The position numbers and the translations under genes are program-made. From Phyllobacteriaceae bacterium (lineage in GTDB: Bacteria; Pseudomonadota; Alphaproteobacteria; Rhizobiales; Rhizobiaceae), in NCBI GenBank assembly GCA_002708825.1, contig PAPF01000023.1, positions 124,001 through 188,000 on the forward strand: a stretch of DNA of 64,000 bases, read 5' to 3'. The notes under the pieces were generated by a model that was not told the DNA's origin, searched no databases, and saw only the letters and a program-made list of their open reading frames with translations. Shown here one piece after another: positions 7,892 to 16,418 of the stretch (the first letter of the stretch is position 1; every line of letters begins with the position of its first letter).

Positions 7892-8880
7892 GTGACCTGA
7901 AACTGTCCGTCGCCATGGGCGACTACGACCGTACCCGGGCGATTTTCGATGGCCGGGTGAAGATCGACGGCGTCGATCCCGTCTGCATGGCACTGTCGCC
8001 GGAGGAGATGTTCTTCCGTGCCTTCCGCCACCAGGCCTTCGACGTGTCGGAACTCTCGGTGTCCTCCTATTCCATCTCGGTGGCGCGAGGCGACCCGCAC
8101 TACGTGGCCATCCCCGTCTTCCTGTCGCGCGCCTTCCGCCACACCTCCATCTATGTGCGCAAGGATCGCGGCATCGAAACCCCGGCGGACCTGCGCGGCC
8201 GGCGCATCGGCATCGCCGAGTACCAGTTGTCGGCCAATGTCTGGTTCCGCGGCATCCTCGAGGACGAGTACGGCGTGAAGCCCTCCGAAATCCGCTGGGT
8301 GCGCGGCGGCATGAACACGCCCGGCCGGCCCGAGAAGATCAAGGTCACGGTCCCCGAGGGGATCACCATGACGGAAGCGCCTGAAGGCGCGACGCTGAAC
8401 GCCATGCTGGCCGAGGGCGAGATCGACGGCTTTGTCGGCCCGCGCGCCCCGCGCTGCTTCGACGAGGGCCATCCAATGGTCGGCCGGCTGTTTCCCGACA
8501 CGGTCGGCGAGGCCGAGGCCTATTACCGCAAGACCCGCATCTTCCCCATCATGCATGTTCTAGGCCTGCGTCGCTCGCTGGCCGATGCGCATCCCTGGCT
8601 GCCCGGCGCCCTGATGAAGGCCTTCACCCAGGCCAAACGGATGGCGCAGGAAGCACTTGCGGATACATCGGCCACCAAGGTCACCATGCCCTTCGTGGAA
8701 GACAACCTCGCCCGCGCCCGCGCCCTGATGGGCCCGGAGATCTGGTCCTACGGGCTGGAGGGCAACCGCCATGTGCTGGAGACGTTCCTCGGCTATCACC
8801 ACGCCCAGGGCCTGTCGCCGCGCAAGGTGGCGGTGGAGGAGCTTTTCCATCCCGCCACGCTGGAATCCTACAGCCTCTGA
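7888..8880 (+). CDS. 4,5-dihydroxyphthalate decarboxylase-like protein (Pht5-like)
   Basis: 330 aa, with no signal peptide. It has the periplasmic-binding-protein-like fold used by the 4,5-dihydroxyphthalate decarboxylase family: opening LKLSVAMGDYDRTRAI, then DVSELSVSSY, and IYVRKDRGIETPADLRG. Because the protein lacks an export signal and is translationally coupled to a ring-dihydrodiol dehydrogenase, an enzyme role (decarboxylation to protocatechuate) is more likely than solute binding. Some relatives are annotated as ABC binding proteins from fold similarity alone. Ring-cleavage genes for protocatechuate are not in the window. Confidence 0.8.
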   Translation: MSDLKLSVAMGDYDRTRAIFDGRVKIDGVDPVCMALSPEEMFFRAFRHQAFDVSELSVSSYSISVARGDPHYVAIPVFLSRAFRHTSIYVRKDRGIETPADLRGRRIGIAEYQLSANVWFRGILEDEYGVKPSEIRWVRGGMNTPGRPEKIKVTVPEGITMTEAPEGATLNAMLAEGEIDGFVGPRAPRCFDEGHPMVGRLFPDTVGEAEAYYRKTRIFPIMHVLGLRRSLADAHPWLPGALMKAFTQAKRMAQEALADTSATKVTMPFVEDNLARARALMGPEIWSYGLEGNRHVLETFLGYHHAQGLSPRKVAVEELFHPATLESYSL

Positions 8881-8905
8881 GGACGCCGCAGACAGGGAAG
8901 CCGAG

Positions 8906-9337
8906 ATGAAACTGCAACCGAGCGATATCGTCGAGATCGATACCGATGCGGGCCATGCCTACGTCCAGGTGACCCACGACCACCCGTCCTATCCGGAAGT
9001 GGTTCGTGCGCTGCCGGGCCTGCACCGCGCGCGGCCGGACGATCTGGCCGCGCTGGCCGCAACGCCAGGCGGTTTCACTGCCATGCTTGCGCTCGGCGCT
9101 GCGCTCGCCAGCGGCCGCATTGCCGGCAGGCGCATCGGCACGGTGCCGGGTCCGGCCCCGTTCCGGGCCTTCCCGACCTTCCGCATGCCGGTACGCGACC
9201 GCCAGGGCAATGTCGCCTACTGGTGGCTGTGGGACGGCGAAGGTTTGCGCCACGTCGGCGAACTGGACGAAGCGCAGTTTGGCCTGCCCATGCGCGAGGT
9301 GATGACGGCGCACGCCTTCCTGGCGCGCCTTGGCTGA
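8906..9337 (+). CDS. uncharacterised 143-aa protein in the phthalate-type operon
   Basis: 143 aa from the ATG at 8906 (AGGGAAG upstream), 25 bp after the decarboxylase-like gene and so probably the last gene of that operon. There is no signal peptide or membrane segment. An N-terminal hydrophilic part (SDIVEIDTDAGHAYVQVT) and a central RIAGRRIGTVPGP precede an aromatic GNVAYWWLWDGEG stretch. The pattern loosely resembles small beta-rich Imm26-like proteins, but I do not recognise the family. Codon use matches the neighbours, which supports it being real. Confidence 0.7.
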   Translation: MKLQPSDIVEIDTDAGHAYVQVTHDHPSYPEVVRALPGLHRARPDDLAALAATPGGFTAMLALGAALASGRIAGRRIGTVPGPAPFRAFPTFRMPVRDRQGNVAYWWLWDGEGLRHVGELDEAQFGLPMREVMTAHAFLARLG

Positions 9338-9351
9338 CAGGGTGCCCTCGC

Positions 9352-9858
9352 CTATTCCTCGGCCCGGTCGGCGTCGCTTTCCATCCGGGCCAGCAGGTTG
9401 TCCTGGACGGCTCTCAGATGGCCGAGGAACGCCCTCCGTTCCGCGTCGGTGAAGCCTTCGACGGAATGCTCGACGACCTCGCGGGCCAGCGGCAGCAATT
9501 CACGCCGCAACGCATGCCCGCGCCGGGTCAGGTAGATGTTGATCTTGCGCCTGTCGTCGGCGTTCTTGACACGGCGCACCAGGCCGCGCCGCTCCATGGA
9601 CTTGATCGCTGTCAGCGTGGTCGGTTCCATCGTCCCCACCACCAGCGAAAGCTCGCGCTGAGTCATGCCGTCCTGGTGCCACAGCGCGCGCAGGAAATAC
9701 CACATGCCCGGCGTCACCCCGTAGGGCTCGATCTTCTGCTGCAGGTAGCGCTGAACCAGCCTTTGCGTCTGGCGGATCTGGTAGCCCACGCTCTCGTCGA
9801 ACGGCAGGTCGGCATCACCGGCAAGCGGCAGGTCCAGTCTGGCGTCAGAATCGTCCAT
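9352..9858 (-). CDS. MarR family transcriptional regulator
   Basis: 168 aa. The winged helix-turn-helix core runs from about residue 50 to 125 (TQRELSLVVGTMEPTTLTAIKSMERRGLVRRV, then the wing DRRKINIYLT). It lies 62 bp downstream of the TRAP permease gene on the same strand, so it is probably the last gene of the TAXI-TRAP-marR transcript. It converges on the catabolic operon. MarR proteins bind short palindromes and are released by aromatic ligands, which makes it the natural candidate to read the four TTAG-N4-CTAA boxes and a pathway aromatic acid. Confidence 0.9.
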   Translation of the reverse strand: MDDSDARLDLPLAGDADLPFDESVGYQIRQTQRLVQRYLQQKIEPYGVTPGMWYFLRALWHQDGMTQRELSLVVGTMEPTTLTAIKSMERRGLVRRVKNADDRRKINIYLTRRGHALRRELLPLAREVVEHSVEGFTDAERRAFLGHLRAVQDNLLARMESDADRAEE

Positions 9859-9920
9859 GGCCCGAGATCCTTTCGTTCCCCGCCTTTAGCCCTCAGGCCG
9901 CATGCCTGCAATCCCGCCGC

Positions 9921-11840
9921 TCATTCGCCCGCCTTCGGCCGGACCGGCGCGGTGACGGCCGGCGCGGTGGCCCGCACCAGAACGAACCCCGCAACGGCCA
10001 GCCCGAGCGCAATGGCCACGGTGATGTAGCCGGCGGCCAGGAACAGAAGGCCGGAGGCAAGGAAAACGAGGCGCGCCAGGCCCGGCAGCACGCGCATCCA
10101 GTAGCCTTCCACCGCGATGGCAACCATGACCAGTCCCGCCACCGCGCTTGCCGTCGTGAAGACGATTTCCCAGACCGTGCCCTGCAGCAGCAGCGCCGGG
10201 TTGTAAACGAAGCAGAACGGGATGAGGAAGGCGCCGACGGCGATCTTGACCGACTGCGCCGCGATCCTGAGCGGGTTCTCGTCGGCTATGGCGCTGGCTG
10301 CGTAGGCCGCGACCGCGACCGGTGGTGTCAGCGCCGACATGACCGCGAAATAGAGCAGGAACAGATGGCCCTGCAGGTCCTCGATGCCGAGCGAGCGCAT
10401 CACCGGCGAGATCAGCACGGCAGCCAGGATGTAGGCGCTCGGCGTCGGCATGCCCATCCCGAGCAGCGTTGTCAGAAGCGCCGCGATCAGCAGCGAGGAG
10501 AACAGGTCGGCGCCCGACAGCAGGAAGACCAGCGCGCTGAACTTCGACGCCAGTCCCGTCATCGTGATGCCGCCGATGACCAGGCCCGCGGCGGCGCAGG
10601 CGCCCGCCACCGGCACCGTGCGCAGGCTCGTTTCTGCCAGGATGTCGTAGATCTTTTTGGGCGTCAGCCGGGTCTTCTGCCGGAACAGGGAGACGAACAG
10701 CACGGCCGCGACGCCGTAGACAGCCGCATAGGTGGGCGTATAGCCGTCCACCAGCGCCCAGGTGATGACCGCCAGCGGAACGATGAACAGGCCGCCCTCG
10801 CGCATGGTGATCGCCAGCGTCGGGATTTCGGACCGGTCGACGCCGGCCAGTCCGTTGCGAAGCGCCCTCAGATGGACCTGAAGGTAGATCGGCACATAGT
10901 AGAGCAGCGCCGGGATGAGCGCGGCAAAGGCGATGTCGACATAGTCGACGCCGATATATTCAGACATGATGAAGGCGGCTGCCCCCATGACCGGAGGAAG
11001 CAGGCTGCCGCCCGTCGAGGCGGCGACTTCCACTGCCCCTGCAAAGGAGGAGCGATAGCCCATCTTCTTCATCATCGGAATGGTGATGGAGCCGGTCGTG
11101 ACCACGTCGGAGGTGGGGCTTCCCGAGATCGTGCCGTAGAGGCCCGACGAGATCACCGCGATCTTGGCCGGGCCTCCGGGCGACTTGCCCGTGAGGTAGG
11201 CGCCCAGGTTGAAGAAGAACACCGACCCGCCGGCATAGGACAGTGTGGTGCCGAACAGCACGAAGAGAAAGGCATAGGTTGCCGCCACCCGCAGCGGCAC
11301 GCCGAACAGGCCGTCCGTGGTGAAGATGATGATGTCGAGGAAGTGGGTGTAGGAAATCTCGCCATGGCCGAGCGTGCCGCCAAGCCGGTCGCCGAACAGG
11401 TTGTAGGCGAGGAAGATCAGTACGATCACGGTGAGGCCCATGCCCACGGTACGCCGCATCGCCTCGATCGTCAGCACCAGGATCAGCGAGGCAAAGCCGA
11501 TGTCGTAGGCCGACAGCGGATCGAGCAGCGTGATGCGCTGGGCGATCATGTCGGCCTGTGACACGAAGTAGATCCCGCAGGCGGCCGCCAGCACCGCCAG
11601 CGCCCAGTCAGTAAGGGGGATGCGCTTGCGATCGGAATTTGCCGTCGCGCCGATGAGCACGAAGGTCAGCACCAGCATCAGCGACAGGAACGTCATGATG
11701 AGCGAAAGCGCGTCACCGCGCGAGAAGGCGGCCGCGTAAATGGTCCACACGGCGGTTGCCGCGGCAAAGGCCTTGACCGCATGGCCGGTCAGGCCGGCCG
11801 GCGAGCGCCGCGCCCCGGTGTCGAAGAACAGTTTGAACAT
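9921..11840 (-). CDS. TRAP transporter fused permease (4TM + 12TM), TAXI type
   Basis: 639 aa, very hydrophobic, with about 16-18 membrane segments. An N-terminal small-permease-like part precedes a DctM-like large part containing SGLYGTISGSPTSDVVTTGS and EVAASTGGSLLPPVMGAAAF, motifs typical of TAXI-type fused TRAP permeases. It imports an organic anion using a sodium gradient, fed by the TAXI binding protein encoded just upstream (95 bp gap). Genome context predicts an aromatic carboxylate. Confidence 0.9.
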   Translation of the reverse strand: MFKLFFDTGARRSPAGLTGHAVKAFAAATAVWTIYAAAFSRGDALSLIMTFLSLMLVLTFVLIGATANSDRKRIPLTDWALAVLAAACGIYFVSQADMIAQRITLLDPLSAYDIGFASLILVLTIEAMRRTVGMGLTVIVLIFLAYNLFGDRLGGTLGHGEISYTHFLDIIIFTTDGLFGVPLRVAATYAFLFVLFGTTLSYAGGSVFFFNLGAYLTGKSPGGPAKIAVISSGLYGTISGSPTSDVVTTGSITIPMMKKMGYRSSFAGAVEVAASTGGSLLPPVMGAAAFIMSEYIGVDYVDIAFAALIPALLYYVPIYLQVHLRALRNGLAGVDRSEIPTLAITMREGGLFIVPLAVITWALVDGYTPTYAAVYGVAAVLFVSLFRQKTRLTPKKIYDILAETSLRTVPVAGACAAAGLVIGGITMTGLASKFSALVFLLSGADLFSSLLIAALLTTLLGMGMPTPSAYILAAVLISPVMRSLGIEDLQGHLFLLYFAVMSALTPPVAVAAYAASAIADENPLRIAAQSVKIAVGAFLIPFCFVYNPALLLQGTVWEIVFTTASAVAGLVMVAIAVEGYWMRVLPGLARLVFLASGLLFLAAGYITVAIALGLAVAGFVLVRATAPAVTAPVRPKAGE

Positions 11841-11935
11841 GGGCTTTCACGCCGTTCCCTGGCTGAAGTGAAAGGAAACGCGCCGGCGCGGGGCGGCTCC
11901 TTGGCTGCTCCGCACCGGCATGCAGGGTCAGGCGG

Positions 11936-12925
11936 TCAGTGGCCCGCTGCCTCGAACACCTTCTTGGCGGCCGGATGATACGGCACCGTCTTGGCGCCGG
12001 CCATCAGCGCCACGTCCAGCGGCGCCATCGCCTTGTGCACGCCGTTGAGCTGGTCGGCATTGTCGACGAGCGCCTTGGTGATGTCGTGCACCATGGTTTC
12101 GTCGGCATCGGCGCGAACGAAAAGCTGGGCCGAGACGGTGACGGTCAGCACGTCGCTGTCGGTCCAGTCATAGGACTCGTTCTTGATCGTGAAGGACTTG
12201 ATGTCCCATTCCTCGATCACCTTGTCCGCCGTTTCCTGCGTCACCGGCAGCAGCTTGACGTCGATGGAAGAGGCCAGTTCGCGAATCGAGGAGTGGTTCA
12301 CGAACAGCGAGTTGAGGATCATGTCGATGCGCCGGTCGCGCATCAGGTCGCCCTGCTCGCCCGACGCCGCGAACTGCACGTCACCGCCCCAGGACTTGAT
12401 GGTGTCCGGGCTGGCGCCGATGGCGTTGAGCATGGATTCGCCGACCGAACTGACGATGTTGCCCCGCTTGTTGAGCGCGATGCGGATCGGCAGCTTCTGC
12501 GCCGCGATGTCCTCGAGCGTCGTCAGGTTGTTCTCCTTGGCATAGTCGGCATTCACGATGGCCTGCATCGGCGCCCAGGTATAGAGCTGCGCGACGGTGG
12601 CCATGCTGTCGATGGCCGACTGGAACGGCGGCTTGCCGCCGAGCGCGAGCTTGGCCTCGGCATCGTGGATGATGGCCAGATCGCATTTCCCCTGGTCCAG
12701 CAGCGCGACATTGGCGAGACCGCCGCCGGACGTCTGGTAGGTCACGGTCGAACCGGGAAAGGCCTTCTTGACGGCCGCATCCACCCCGGCGCCAAGCAGG
12801 CTCCACAGGCCGCCGGGGCTCGCGCCGCAAAGGGTCAGGTTGTAGGTCTGGGCCTGCGCGCCGGCTGTCGCGGCAAGCATGGTCATCGCGGCGCCGGCAA
12901 GGACGCCCGCAATTGTCTTTTTCAT
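11936..12925 (-). CDS. TAXI family TRAP transporter solute-binding protein
   Basis: 329 aa from the ATG at 12925, picked because GGGAGGA lies seven bases upstream and a signal peptide starts there (MKKTIAGVLAGAAM... cleaved near AQA-QTYNL). TAXI features follow: LTLCGASPGGLWSLLGAGVD, a TYQTSGGGLANV segment, and LAIIHDAEA. It captures the substrate in the periplasm for the fused permease. A TTAG-N4-CTAA operator is 27 bp upstream. Confidence 0.9.
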   Translation of the reverse strand: MKKTIAGVLAGAAMTMLAATAGAQAQTYNLTLCGASPGGLWSLLGAGVDAAVKKAFPGSTVTYQTSGGGLANVALLDQGKCDLAIIHDAEAKLALGGKPPFQSAIDSMATVAQLYTWAPMQAIVNADYAKENNLTTLEDIAAQKLPIRIALNKRGNIVSSVGESMLNAIGASPDTIKSWGGDVQFAASGEQGDLMRDRRIDMILNSLFVNHSSIRELASSIDVKLLPVTQETADKVIEEWDIKSFTIKNESYDWTDSDVLTVTVSAQLFVRADADETMVHDITKALVDNADQLNGVHKAMAPLDVALMAGAKTVPYHPAAKKVFEAAGH

Positions 12926-12951
12926 TGTGTATCCTCCCACATCGGCAATCA

Positions 12952-12963
12952 TTAGATTGCTAA
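12952..12963. promoter_or_regulatory. TTAG-N4-CTAA operator, copy 3 (TAXI-TRAP-marR promoter)
   Basis: TTAGATTGCTAA keeps both half-sites but has a different four-base centre from the other copies. It lies 27 bp upstream of the TAXI ATG on the minus strand. If it controls the transcript that ends in marR, the regulator is autoregulated. Confidence 0.62.
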
Positions 12964-13063
12964 CTGTTTCAGGATAAAGGGCGGAAAACGCGCTTGTCAA
13001 TTGCATAAGCCATGCCTGCCGGTCGCTCGACAGCCCGGCGGATTCCCGGTATAGGCGTTTTCC

Positions 13064-13075
13064 TTAGCTTTCTAA
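13064..13075. promoter_or_regulatory. TTAG-N4-CTAA operator, copy 4 (DMT transporter promoter)
   Basis: TTAGCTTTCTAA, with the palindrome extended to CCTTAG-N4-CTAAGG (13062-13077). It lies about 70 bp upstream of the DMT transporter start. The purine-rich stretch after it (AGGGGAGAGGGAA) precedes a GTG-started frame of 22 codons (13088-13156) that overlaps the DMT start. Confidence 0.65.
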
Positions 13076-13145
13076 GGGGAGAGGGAAGTGCCGGCCGTCC
13101 TGCCTTCCGGGATCACGATGATGACAGCACCCCGGGCAGGCCGGC

Positions 13146-14063
13146 GTGACCGGTGAACTCCTGGCGCTTGGCGCGGCCTTCGCATTCGCCCTGTCCAGCG
13201 TCGCCATCGCCAAGGGCGCGCAGACCAGCAGCGGCGAAAGCGGTGTCCTGCTTTCCGCCATCGCCACGGGTCTTTTTGCGGGCCTCGCCTGGCTGGCGAC
13301 GGGCGGCGGGCCGGTGCGCGCATCCGCCTGGCACATGGCGGGAATCGCAACCGCCTGGTTTGTCGCCTCCGGCCTCCTTGCCACCGTCTGGGGCCGCATC
13401 ACCATGTACTGGTCGATCGAGCTGGCAGGCGTGATTCGGGCCTCGACGACACGCCGCCTGATGCCCTTCATGTCCGTCATCCTGGCCTGGCTGGCGCTCG
13501 GCGAGACGGTATCCGGCATGGCCGCGGCCGGCATGGCTCTGATCGCCGCCAGTTTCTACCTGCTATACCGCGAGAACAGCGCCCGAATCCGCATTTCAGG
13601 CGATGATCCCGCCCGCCGCGCCATGATCTCGCGCGGCCTTGTCTTCGGCATCGTTTCGGCCCTGCTCTATGCGCTGAGCTTCGTGGCGCGCAAGTTCGGA
13701 CTGGAAGCCGTACCGGACGCCTTTTTCGGCGCTTTCGTGGGATCGGTCACCGCCATCGTCTTCTATGCCGGGGCGGCCCTCGTCAGCACCCGTTACCGCG
13801 CGGTCCTGGCCGGCGTGCTGAAGGCGCCCAATCCCTGGCAGGTGATGGCCGCGGTGCTGATCGCCGCCGGGCAACTGTCCCAGTTCGCGGCGCTGAAACT
13901 GACCGGCGTCGGCCGCGTGGCCTTCATCAATTCGGTCGAGGTCTACATTGCCGCATTCCTGGCCGTGGCCGTCTTCAAGACCGAACCCATGCCCGGCCAC
14001 GCCATCGTCATGGCCACCCTTCTCGCCACGGCAGGCGTCATCCTGATGTCGCTGCCCGGCTGA
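13146..14063 (+). CDS. EamA/DMT superfamily transporter
   Basis: 305 aa with about ten membrane helices in two EamA repeats (1-140 and 155-300). The only possible start is GTG 13146: an in-frame TGA at 13122-13124 rules out anything earlier except codons that are not initiators. Weak CAGG precedes it. DMT carriers export or import small metabolites. Its TTAG-N4-CTAA operator ties it to the aromatic-acid regulon, so export of a pathway intermediate or a second uptake route is likely. It is followed after 35 bp by the class II aldolase-like gene. Confidence 0.85.
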   Translation: MTGELLALGAAFAFALSSVAIAKGAQTSSGESGVLLSAIATGLFAGLAWLATGGGPVRASAWHMAGIATAWFVASGLLATVWGRITMYWSIELAGVIRASTTRRLMPFMSVILAWLALGETVSGMAAAGMALIAASFYLLYRENSARIRISGDDPARRAMISRGLVFGIVSALLYALSFVARKFGLEAVPDAFFGAFVGSVTAIVFYAGAALVSTRYRAVLAGVLKAPNPWQVMAAVLIAAGQLSQFAALKLTGVGRVAFINSVEVYIAAFLAVAVFKTEPMPGHAIVMATLLATAGVILMSLPG

Positions 14064-14098
14064 AGCAACACGAAACGACAAACAGAGGGAGAAACATC

Positions 14099-14824
14099 AT
14101 GAACGAGAAGGACCTGACCGAAAACGCGATCCGCGACCTGGTCATCGCAAACCGCATCCTGGCACGCGAGAACATCATCGACGGCTTCGGCCATGTCAGC
14201 GTGCGCAATCCGGTCGATCCGGAACGGTTCTTCCTGTCGCGCTCGCGCAGCCCGGAAATCGTCACCCGTGACGACATCATGGAATTCGACCTCGACGGCA
14301 CGCTGCTTTCCGACGATCCCCGGCGGCCCTATGCCGAGCGCTTCATCCACGGCGCCATCTACCGGGCGCGCCCCGACGTAAACGCCGTGTCACATCACCA
14401 TGCGCCCGCCGTCATTCCGTTTTCACTGACCGGCATTCCGCTCAAACCCGTCTTCCACATGGCATCGGTCACCGGCGCCACCGCTCCCGTATGGGACAGC
14501 CAGGCCGAATTCGGCGATACCAACATGCTGGTCGATACGCTGGAGATGGGCCACTCGCTGGCCCGGACGCTGGGCGGCAATGCCACCGCCCTGCTGCGCG
14601 GCCACGGCGCCGTCTGCGCCGCGGCGAACCTCAAGGGCATCTGCATGGTCTCCATCTACATGCGCGACAACGCCGAACTGATCCTCAAGACCCTGCCCCT
14701 CGGCCAGCCCCAATATCTCTCCGATGGCGAGATCGAAAAGGCCGGAGCCATGCTGGCGGGCGACATGCCGCAGGCCCGCGCCTGGGACTACTGGTCCGCC
14801 CGTGCCGGATTCGGCGGGCTGTAG
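14099..14824 (+). CDS. class II aldolase/adducin domain protein
   Basis: 241 aa. Typical class II aldolase marks are visible: NIIDGFGHVSVRNP near residue 30, the metal-binding SHHHAPAV near 98, and LLRGHGAVCAA near 160. AGAGGGAGAAAC provides the ribosome site. Family members are metal-dependent aldolases, epimerases or decarboxylases. In some phthalate clusters 3,4-dihydroxyphthalate decarboxylase (PhtC) belongs here, so a decarboxylase role on a dihydroxylated aryl acid is possible but unproven. It shares a transcript with the DMT transporter. Confidence 0.85.
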   Translation: MNEKDLTENAIRDLVIANRILARENIIDGFGHVSVRNPVDPERFFLSRSRSPEIVTRDDIMEFDLDGTLLSDDPRRPYAERFIHGAIYRARPDVNAVSHHHAPAVIPFSLTGIPLKPVFHMASVTGATAPVWDSQAEFGDTNMLVDTLEMGHSLARTLGGNATALLRGHGAVCAAANLKGICMVSIYMRDNAELILKTLPLGQPQYLSDGEIEKAGAMLAGDMPQARAWDYWSARAGFGGL

Positions 14825-14939
14825 GCAGATCCGCAAGAAAACGCTTGAACCTGCAGCGGCTGGAGGGATTAACCGGGAACGGAAGCAGACAGGCCGGCGC
14901 ACCGTCTTCAGGGGCCGGCCGGAATCCGGAAGGCGATAA

Positions 14940-15899
14940 ATGGCACACGAACATCACCACCGGCACGGACATTCCCATGGGCATGGGCATGCCCATCTCG
15001 ACCCGTCGAGCGGAGACCGCCGCGTGCTCGTCGCCATCTGGGCCAACGGCCTGCTCACGCTGGCCCAGATCGCCGGCGGCATCCTGTCGGGCAGCCTGGC
15101 GCTGATTGCCGATGCCCTGCACAACCTGTCCGACATGGCGTCGCTGGCCATCGCCTATGCGGCGCGCCGCATCGCCCGCAGACCGGCAGATGCGGCCATG
15201 ACCTATGGCTATGGCCGCATCGAGATCGTCGCCGCGCTCATCAACTACACGACGCTGATCCTTGTCGGCCTCTACCTGGTCTATGAAGGTGCCATGCGCC
15301 TGATCGACCCGCCGGCGGTGGCCGGCTGGACCGTCGTCATCGTTGCCGGCGTGGCGCTGGCCGTGGATGCACTCACCGCGTTCCTGACATGGTCGATGCA
15401 GAAGGGCAGCGTGAACATCCGCGCCCTTTTCCTGCACAACCTGTCCGACGCGCTTGCCTCCGTCGCGGTGATCGCGGGCGGCACGCTGATCCTGCTCTAC
15501 GACTGGCGCATCGTGGACCCGCTCATCACAATCGCCATCGCCGCCTACATCCTCTGGCTGGCCTTCCGCGAGATCGGCGGGCCGATCCGGACCCTGATGC
15601 TCGGCAGCCCCGATGGCCTCGAGGGCAAGGACATCATCGCTGCGGCAAGCGAACTGGACGGCGTGGCCGGTATCCACCATGTCCATTTCTGGCAGATGCA
15701 GGAACATGCGGCCTCCTTCGACGCGCATGTCGTGCTCACGGCACAGGCATGGGACAGGCAGGAAGACGTCAAGGCCGCGATCAAGCGGCTTCTGGCGGAA
15801 CGCTTCGGCGTGCACCACTCCACGCTGGAATTCGAGCACGTCGACCGCGCCCACAAGGATGCAGCGCTCTATGGCTGCACGCAAGGGACCGCGCGGTAA
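14940..15899 (+). CDS. cation diffusion facilitator (CDF) heavy-metal exporter
   Basis: 319 aa. A very His-rich N terminus (about nine histidines within the first 20 residues) precedes six membrane helices. The metal-site residues HNLSD appear twice, near 60 (ADALHNLSDMAS) and near 165 (LHNLSDALAS). The C-terminal cytoplasmic ferredoxin-like domain contains HHVHFWQMQ. CDF proteins exchange Zn2+, Co2+, Cd2+, Fe2+ or Mn2+ for protons. The ribosome site GGAAGG precedes the ATG at 14940. Location next to mur/sitABCD suggests Zn, Mn or Fe detoxification; the metal cannot be decided here. Confidence 0.9.
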   Translation: MAHEHHHRHGHSHGHGHAHLDPSSGDRRVLVAIWANGLLTLAQIAGGILSGSLALIADALHNLSDMASLAIAYAARRIARRPADAAMTYGYGRIEIVAALINYTTLILVGLYLVYEGAMRLIDPPAVAGWTVVIVAGVALAVDALTAFLTWSMQKGSVNIRALFLHNLSDALASVAVIAGGTLILLYDWRIVDPLITIAIAAYILWLAFREIGGPIRTLMLGSPDGLEGKDIIAAASELDGVAGIHHVHFWQMQEHAASFDAHVVLTAQAWDRQEDVKAAIKRLLAERFGVHHSTLEFEHVDRAHKDAALYGCTQGTAR

Positions 15900-15917
15900 G
15901 GCGCGGTTGGTTTCCGC

Positions 15918-16352
15918 TCAGGCGCCCTGGCTGGCCCAGGAGACGATCTGGCCCGCAGGCATGGCGCCGGACACGCGATTGACCAGCGTTCCGCCCTTGA
16001 ACATCAGCATGGTGGGAATGCCCTGGATGCCGTAGGCCTGCATCAGGCCGGGCGCCGTGTCGGCATTGACCTTGATGAAGCGCATGCGCCCCTTCATCGT
16101 TTCAGCCGCCTGCGCAAAGGCCGGTGCCATGGTCCGGCACGGTCCGCACCAGGGCGCCCAGACATCGACGACGACCGGCAGGTCGTCGCCCCCGGCAATA
16201 CGCCTGAACGTGGCCTCGTCCACATCCGCCGGATGGTCGGCAAACAGGGGTGTCTTGCACACGCCGCAGCGCGCCGCTTCCAGCGGCTTGCCGTCCGGCG
16301 CGCGGTTCTTCTTGCCGCATGATGCACAGGTGAAAAGGGTCGGGCCGCTCAT
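15918..16352 (-). CDS. trxC: thioredoxin TrxC (thioredoxin 2 type)
   Basis: 144 aa from the ATG at 16352, preferred over one 12 codons upstream because GAGGAGAT sits five bases before it. The N-terminal zinc-ribbon pairs (CASC and CGVC) typical of TrxC precede the thioredoxin fold with active site WCGPC near residue 65 and the cis-proline GIPT. It reduces protein disulfides, especially under oxidative stress. It is downstream of mur on the same strand with a 66-bp AT-rich gap that may hold its own promoter. Confidence 0.9.
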   Translation of the reverse strand: MSGPTLFTCASCGKKNRAPDGKPLEAARCGVCKTPLFADHPADVDEATFRRIAGGDDLPVVVDVWAPWCGPCRTMAPAFAQAAETMKGRMRFIKVNADTAPGLMQAYGIQGIPTMLMFKGGTLVNRVSGAMPAGQIVSWASQGA

Positions 16353-16418
16353 GGCGATCTCCTCGTCAAAACATTTATCAGTATTCATATATTGATGCGT
16401 GAGGCCTGCCGCAAGCCC

